Shown here piece after piece: positions 6,384-10,069 of a DNA stretch of 10,069 nt (position 1 is its first letter; each line of letters starts with the position of its first letter). This DNA comes from Hydrogenophaga sp. (GTDB lineage: Bacteria; Pseudomonadota; Gammaproteobacteria; Burkholderiales; Burkholderiaceae_C), in the NCBI GenBank assembly GCA_020047875.1, contig JAIFNE010000186.1, positions 1-10,069 of the forward strand, given 5' to 3'. The position numbers and the translations under genes are program-made. Below the pieces are notes generated by a model. That model had not been told where the DNA came from. It saw only the letters and a list, made by a program, of their open reading frames with translations, and did no database searches.

Positions 6384-7556
6384 TTATTTACCGCGCTTGA
6401 AGGCGTTGTAGGTTTCGTTGAGCGTGCTGGCGATCTCGTTGGAGAAGCCGCCGGTGGGAATCAGGCGCGCTGTGTCCTCGGGGCTGAGGAAGATGGTGGT
6501 GTTGCCCTTGACCTCGTCCTTGATGTCGGGCAGCGCGGCCTTGTTGCCGGTGGGGTAGTTCATTTCGTTGGCCATCAGCGCGCCGTTGGCACCGCGCAGG
6601 TAGAAGTCCATGAAGGCGTGGGCGTTGTTGACGCGCTGGGCATCCTTGGGGATGGCCATGGTGTCAATGAAAACCAGACCACCGCCTGTGGGCAGCAACG
6701 GCACGATTTCGTCTTTGCCACCCATTTCCTTCACCCGGTCGGCCGCGATGTTGATGTCACCCGACCAGCCCACGAAGGCGCAGGCCTTGCCGCTGGCAAT
6801 GTCGTCGATCATGGTGCTGGAGAACAGGCGCACGTCTTTGCGCACCTTGGCGAGCATCTCGCCGGCCAGCTTGAAATCGGCCGGGTCTTCGCTGTACGCC
6901 GGCTTGCCCACGTAATGCAGCGCCACCGGCAGGATTTCGCTCGGCGAATCGAGGTAGGCGATGCCGCACGAACGCAGCTTGCTGGAGTACTTGGGGTCAA
7001 ACACCAGGTCCCAGGCGTTCTCGGGCATGGGCATGCCAGCCAGCGCTTTTTCCACCTTCTGGCGGTTGATGCCGACGGTGGTGAAGCCCCAGGCCCACGG
7101 CACCAGGTGTTTGTTCTCCGGGTCCACGCCGGCGATCTTCGCCATGAACTCGGGGTCGAGGTTGGCGTAGTTGGGGATCTTGCTCTTGTCGATCGGCTGG
7201 TAGAGGCCGCCATCGATCTGCTTCTTGGCAAAGCCGGCGGTGGGGATCACGATGTCATAGCCCGAATTGCCGGCCACCAGCTTGGCGTGCAGCGCCTCGT
7301 TGTTTTCGAAGGTGTTGTAGTTCACCTTGATGCCGAACTCCTGCTCGAAGGCGGCGATCATGCCCTCGGGGATGTAGTCGGGCCAGTTGTAGATGTTGAG
7401 CACCTTTTCGTCATCGAGCACCGGGCCGGCGGGCTTGGCCGGCTCAGCGGCCGGTGCCGCTGCCACCGGCGCTGCCACCGGCGCCGGCTCTTCCTTTTTG
7501 CCGCAGGCAGCGAGCAATGCCGCCGCGATCGCCAGGGCCAGAATTTGTTTTTTCAT
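6384..7556 (-). CDS. potF: Polyamine-binding lipoprotein, PotF/SpuD-type
   Basis: Substrate-binding subunit of the importer, 390 residues. It begins with a lipoprotein signal: positive MKKQ, a hydrophobic core, then lipobox LAAC with Cys 18. A linker rich in Ala, Pro, Lys and Glu (about 19-45) precedes the binding domain. Seen in that domain: IYNWPDYI (55-62), LDSPSE with Glu 207, FVGWSGD with Trp 264 and Asp 267, and FIDTM with Asp 298, positions that correspond to putrescine-contacting residues in E. coli PotF as I recall its sequence. The reading frame stays open upstream to 7766, but that extension overlaps the aminotransferase gene and lacks a signal; ATG at 7554-7556, with GGAGA 10 bases upstream, is the start. 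E. coli PotF is soluble and periplasmic, so lipid anchoring is a noteworthy difference. SpuD/SpuE are the Pseudomonas relatives; here there is only one copy. Confidence 0.93.
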   Translation of the reverse strand: MKKQILALAIAAALLAACGKKEEPAPVAAPVAAAPAAEPAKPAGPVLDDEKVLNIYNWPDYIPEGMIAAFEQEFGIKVNYNTFENNEALHAKLVAGNSGYDIVIPTAGFAKKQIDGGLYQPIDKSKIPNYANLDPEFMAKIAGVDPENKHLVPWAWGFTTVGINRQKVEKALAGMPMPENAWDLVFDPKYSSKLRSCGIAYLDSPSEILPVALHYVGKPAYSEDPADFKLAGEMLAKVRKDVRLFSSTMIDDIASGKACAFVGWSGDINIAADRVKEMGGKDEIVPLLPTGGGLVFIDTMAIPKDAQRVNNAHAFMDFYLRGANGALMANEMNYPTGNKAALPDIKDEVKGNTTIFLSPEDTARLIPTGGFSNEIASTLNETYNAFKRGK

Positions 7557-7602
7557 GATGAGAAAGTCTCCAACAAAAAAAGGGGAAAACCCAAACTTGC
7601 AC

Positions 7603-7623
7603 AAAAATGGGGACACGGGTCCC
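7603..7623 (-). terminator. Terminator-like hairpin in the potF leader
   Basis: On the minus strand GGGAC (7623-7619) and GTCCC (7614-7610) form a GC-rich 5-bp stem with a four-base loop, followed by CATTTTTG. It lies 100 bases past the aminotransferase stop and 47 bases before the potF start. The stem is short, so termination would be partial at best; it could instead be part of a regulated leader. Confidence 0.4.
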
Positions 7624-7638
7624 GACACACGGGCAGCA

Positions 7639-7654
7639 AGCAATTTGCAGACCA
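7639..7654 (-). promoter_or_regulatory. Candidate sigma-54-like promoter upstream of potF
   Basis: The minus strand reads TGGTCTGCAAATTGCT, giving GG and GC with exactly ten bases between them and a TTGC at the -12 element. The CAC normally after TGG is replaced by TCT, so the match is partial. Transcription would start near 7628, leaving a leader of about 70 bases that contains the terminator-like hairpin. I see no convincing NtrC site pair nearby. Nitrogen control of polyamine use would be sensible, but this is a tentative call. Confidence 0.25.
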
Positions 7655-7722
7655 GCGCCACCGCTGACCGTGACACAAAAAAGACTTTATCAAAGAAATG
7701 GCCTCCGGCCGCACGGAAAGGC

Positions 7723-9162
7723 TCAGGCCAGCTGGCCCTGGGCACGAAGATCGGCCAGCGTGGCATCCAGGCAGGTGTGGATCAGCCCCATCAGCTCGTC
7801 GATCTGCTCGCGCGTGGTCACCAATGGCGGCGAAATGATCATGCGGTCGCCCACGGCGCGCATGATCAGCCCGTTGTTGAAGCAATGGGCGCGGCAGATC
7901 ATGCCCACACCCAGATGGGCGTCGAATGGGGCCTGCGTTGCCTTGTGTTTAACCAGCGTGAGGCCGCCAACAAAACCGCAGGTCTCGGCCAGCCCCACCA
8001 GCGGGTGCGCATTCAGCTCCTCGAACCGCTCGGCCAGGTACGGGCCAGTGTCGTTTTTCACCCGCTCCACCAGGCCTTCGCGTTCCATCAGCTCAATGTT
8101 GGCCAGCGCCACGGCGCAGGCCACCGGATGGCCACTGTAGGTGTAGCCGTGGTTGAACTCGCCGCCCTGGTCGATCAGCACCTTTGCCACGCGGTCGCCC
8201 ACCATCACGCCGCCCAGCGGGATGTAGCCGCTGGTCACGCCCTTGGCAAAGGTGACCAGATCGGGCCGGTAGCCAAACTTCTCGTAGGCAAACCAGTGGC
8301 CCAGCCGGCCAAAGGCGCAGATCACCTCGTCGGAGATCAGCAAAATGCCGTACTTGTCCACGATGCGCTGGATTTCCGGCCAGTAGGTCTCGGGCGGAAT
8401 GATCACGCCGCCCGCGCCCTGCACCGGCTCGGCAATGAAGGCGGCCACCTTGTCGGGGCCGATGGCCAGAATCTTCTCTTCCAGCCAGCGCGCCGCGCGC
8501 ACGCCGAAATCGGCCCGGCTCTCGCCCGCCCGGGCGTTCTCGGTGAAGTACGGCTGGCCTATGTGGGTGATGTTGGGAATCGGCAGGTCGCCCTGCGCAT
8601 GCATGCCGCTCATGCCGCCCAGCGAGGCGCCGGCCATGGTGGAGCCGTGGTACGCGTTTTCGCGGCTGATGATGACCTTGCGCTCGGGCTGGCCCAGCAG
8701 GTCCCAGTAACGGCGAACCATGCGCACGTTGGTGTCGTTGCTCTCCGAGCCGCTGCTGGAATAGAAAACATGCTGGAAGCTGCGCCCGCCCACGCTGGGG
8801 GCCAGCGACGACAGCTTGGCCGCCAGCCGCACCGCGGGCACGTTGGTGGTCTGGAAAAAGCTGTTGTAGAAGGGCAGCGTCATCATCTGCTGGTAAGCCG
8901 CGTCAGCCAGTTCCTTGCGACCATAACCGGCGTTGACGCACCACAGGCCGCTCATCGCGTCGAGCATGCGCTTGCCCTCGGAATCCCAGATGTAGATGTT
9001 GTCGGCCTTCACGATCACCCGCGAACCCCGGGTGGCCAGGTCACCGTGGTCGGTGAACGGGTGGATGAAGTGCGCGCTGTCCAGCGCCTGCACCGCAGCC
9101 GTGTCGTGCTGCTGATCGCGTTTGACCAGCGCGGGTGGAGCGATAAGGGTGGATGTGTTCAT
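7723..9162 (-). CDS. spuC: Putrescine aminotransferase, SpuC-type (class III PLP enzyme)
   Basis: Cytosolic PLP aminotransferase of 479 residues. Family members move the terminal amino group of putrescine (or related amines) to pyruvate, giving 4-aminobutyraldehyde and alanine. Seen: GLWCVNAGYG (72-81), typical of the omega-amine:pyruvate subgroup, the phosphate-binding SSGSESNDT (136-144), AYHGST (170-175), FIAEPVQGAGG (242-252), ISDEVICAFGRLG with PLP Asp 278, and Schiff-base Lys 307 in FAKGVTSGYIPLGG. A TTG start at 9195 is in frame, but ATG at 9160-9162 has a TGAGA site five bases upstream and gives a normal N-terminus. It lies directly downstream of the glutamylpolyamine synthetase, as spuC follows spuB in Pseudomonas. 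The true substrate may be putrescine or gamma-glutamylputrescine; other omega-amino acids are possible. Confidence 0.88.
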   Translation of the reverse strand: MNTSTLIAPPALVKRDQQHDTAAVQALDSAHFIHPFTDHGDLATRGSRVIVKADNIYIWDSEGKRMLDAMSGLWCVNAGYGRKELADAAYQQMMTLPFYNSFFQTTNVPAVRLAAKLSSLAPSVGGRSFQHVFYSSSGSESNDTNVRMVRRYWDLLGQPERKVIISRENAYHGSTMAGASLGGMSGMHAQGDLPIPNITHIGQPYFTENARAGESRADFGVRAARWLEEKILAIGPDKVAAFIAEPVQGAGGVIIPPETYWPEIQRIVDKYGILLISDEVICAFGRLGHWFAYEKFGYRPDLVTFAKGVTSGYIPLGGVMVGDRVAKVLIDQGGEFNHGYTYSGHPVACAVALANIELMEREGLVERVKNDTGPYLAERFEELNAHPLVGLAETCGFVGGLTLVKHKATQAPFDAHLGVGMICRAHCFNNGLIMRAVGDRMIISPPLVTTREQIDELMGLIHTCLDATLADLRAQGQLA

Positions 9163-9196
9163 ACGGGTCTCACTTTCTGGCGGTGCATTCAACAAA

Positions 9197-9302
9197 AACG
9201 CCGCGGAACCGGCTTTGCCGGGCCGCCAGCGTTGCCCCCTTGAGGGGGTGACGCACCGCAGGTGCGGCGCGGGGGTGAGTCATCGACTGCGGCGCGGGGG
9301 GG
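9197..9302 (-). repeat. Intergenic structured repeat, copy D (clearest copy, tail duplicated)
   Basis: Directly abuts the synthetase stop codon (TCA at 9303-9305 on the plus strand). The outer helix is AACGC/GCGTT, with apical hairpin CCGGC-TTT-GCCGG (9209-9221), middle hairpin CCCCCT-TG-AGGGGG (9235-9248) and last hairpin CGCACC-GCA-GGTGCG (9252-9266). The terminal TGCGGCGCGGGGG occurs twice, at 9263-9275 and 9288-9300. On the minus strand the outer helix runs straight into TTTTTG (9196-9191 region), so this copy could also work as an intrinsic terminator for the synthetase transcript ahead of the aminotransferase gene. Confidence 0.85.
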
Positions 9303-10069
9303 TCAAACGTGAAGCAACAGGTGCTCGCGCTCCCAGGGCGAAATCACCTTCATGAACTCATCAAACTCCAGCTCCTTGATCTCGGTGTAGATGGTGATGA
9401 ATTCCTTGCCCAGGATGTCGTGCAAGTCGGTTTCCTTGCGCAGCCAGTCAAGCGCTTCACCCAGGCTGCGCGGCAGCGCGTAGGGCGCCAGGTAGGCGTC
9501 GCCCTTCATCTCGGGTTTGGGCTTGATCTTGTTTTTCATGCCCAGGTAGCCGCAGGCCAGCGTCATGGCCATGGCGATGTAGGGATTGGCATCGGCGCCA
9601 ATCACCCGGTTTTCCACCCGACGCGCGGCCGGGCTGGAGATCGGCGAGCGGATGCCCACGGTGCGGTTGTCGTGGCCCCACTCGATGTTGATCGGCGCGG
9701 CGGTGTTGCGCGAGAGCCGGCGGTAGCTGTTCACATACGGCGCCACCAGCACCATGGCCGCGGGGATGTAGCGCTGCAGGCCGCCGATGTAGTGGTGAAA
9801 GGCGTCGGTTGCGCTGCCGTCTTCGGCGCTGAAAATGTTCTTGCCCGTCTCTTTGCTCACGATGCTCTGATGGATGTGCATCGCGCTGCCCGGCTCGCCG
9901 GCGATCGGCTTGGCCATGAAAGTGGCATACATGTCGTGCCGCATCGCGGCCTCGCGCACGGTGCGCTTGAAGAAGAAGACCTCGTCGGCCAGACCCAGCG
10001 GGTGGGCATGGAAGAAGTTGATCTCCATCTGGCCCGCACCCACTTCGTGAATCAGCGTGTCCACGTTCA
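9303..10069 (-). CDS. puuA: Glutamine synthetase-family gamma-glutamylpolyamine synthetase, PuuA/SpuB-type (5' end cut by window edge)
   Basis: C-terminal 255 residues of a type I glutamine synthetase-like ligase, about half of the usual 440-470. The family joins glutamate to an amine with ATP; PuuA/SpuB members use putrescine or longer polyamines. Seen: TLIHEVGAGQMEINF at the left edge (metal and ATP-site region), MAKPIAGEPGSAMHIHQS with the conserved HIHQS, GHDNRTVGIRSP containing the catalytic Arg loop, the NPY segment, and the C-terminal EFITIYTEIKELEFDEF followed by SPWEREHLL, typical of PuuA-like rather than GlnA proteins. The frame is open through the window edge; the GTG at 10062-10064 is an internal Val, not a start. 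No GlnA-type adenylylation segment is seen. It is the first gene of the visible cluster and its stop abuts repeat copy D. True amine substrate is inferred from neighbours. Confidence 0.9.
   Translation of the reverse strand, partial: NVDTLIHEVGAGQMEINFFHAHPLGLADEVFFFKRTVREAAMRHDMYATFMAKPIAGEPGSAMHIHQSIVSKETGKNIFSAEDGSATDAFHHYIGGLQRYIPAAMVLVAPYVNSYRRLSRNTAAPINIEWGHDNRTVGIRSPISSPAARRVENRVIGADANPYIAMAMTLACGYLGMKNKIKPKPEMKGDAYLAPYALPRSLGEALDWLRKETDLHDILGKEFITIYTEIKELEFDEFMKVISPWEREHLLLHV

Noticed and set aside
5025..7667. 880-residue open frame on the plus strand
   Set aside because: It lies antisense to potG, potF and two gaps; its His/Gly/Val-rich content is what the opposite strand of high-GC codons gives, and no family motif is seen.
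6384..7766. Longer potF with 70 extra N-terminal residues
   Set aside because: The extension overlaps the aminotransferase 3' end and would bury the lipoprotein signal; ATG at 7556 has a ribosome-binding site.
7393..9243. 616-residue open frame on the plus strand
   Set aside because: Antisense to the aminotransferase and the potF start region; starts inside another gene and shows no recognisable domain.
9303..10064. Complete short glutamine synthetase starting at GTG 10064
   Set aside because: The frame continues to the window edge and the family needs about 200 more N-terminal residues, so the gene is simply cut by the window.

Overview
The window reads as part of a high-GC betaproteobacterial chromosome, most likely Comamonadaceae (Hydrogenophaga/Acidovorax-like). 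That placement rests on protein character, codon use and the style of the intergenic repeats; no database search was run. All eight genes lie on the minus strand and form one polyamine (putrescine) uptake and degradation cluster, so transcription runs from high to low coordinates.

In transcription order the genes are: a PuuA/SpuB-type gamma-glutamylpolyamine synthetase (5' end cut by the window edge at 10069); a SpuC-type putrescine aminotransferase (7723-9162); a PotF-type polyamine-binding lipoprotein (6384-7556); the ABC ATPase PotG (5190-6284); the permeases PotH (4123-5037) and PotI (3118-3978); a PuuC/KauB-type aldehyde dehydrogenase (1515-2996); and a GabT-type 4-aminobutyrate aminotransferase (3' end cut at base 1). 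The order resembles the Pseudomonas spuBCDEFGH locus with one binding protein instead of two and with the downstream aldehyde dehydrogenase and GABA transaminase attached. Together the genes can import putrescine, glutamylate and/or transaminate it, oxidise the aldehyde and pass GABA to succinate semialdehyde. The gamma-glutamyl-GABA hydrolase (PuuD/SpuA) and succinate semialdehyde dehydrogenase, if present, lie outside.

The less ordinary content is in the gaps. Four gaps (after the synthetase, potG, potH and the aldehyde dehydrogenase) carry copies of one structured repeat, all in the same orientation and ending at or within 13 bases of the upstream stop codon. The copies differ in sequence but keep their stems by paired changes. 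Each has a variable apex: short loops in two copies, a CTTCGACAAGCTCAGG hairpin in one, and in the fourth a 165-bp imperfect palindrome (1294-1458) that splits the repeat in two. Of the other three gaps, potF-potG holds a convincing intrinsic terminator, the aminotransferase-potF gap holds a terminator-like hairpin and a weak sigma-54-like site, and the potI-aldehyde dehydrogenase gap holds a stem-loop. Every gap in the cluster therefore carries a structured element. The longest gene-free stretch is 297 bp (1218-1514) and is almost entirely repeat.
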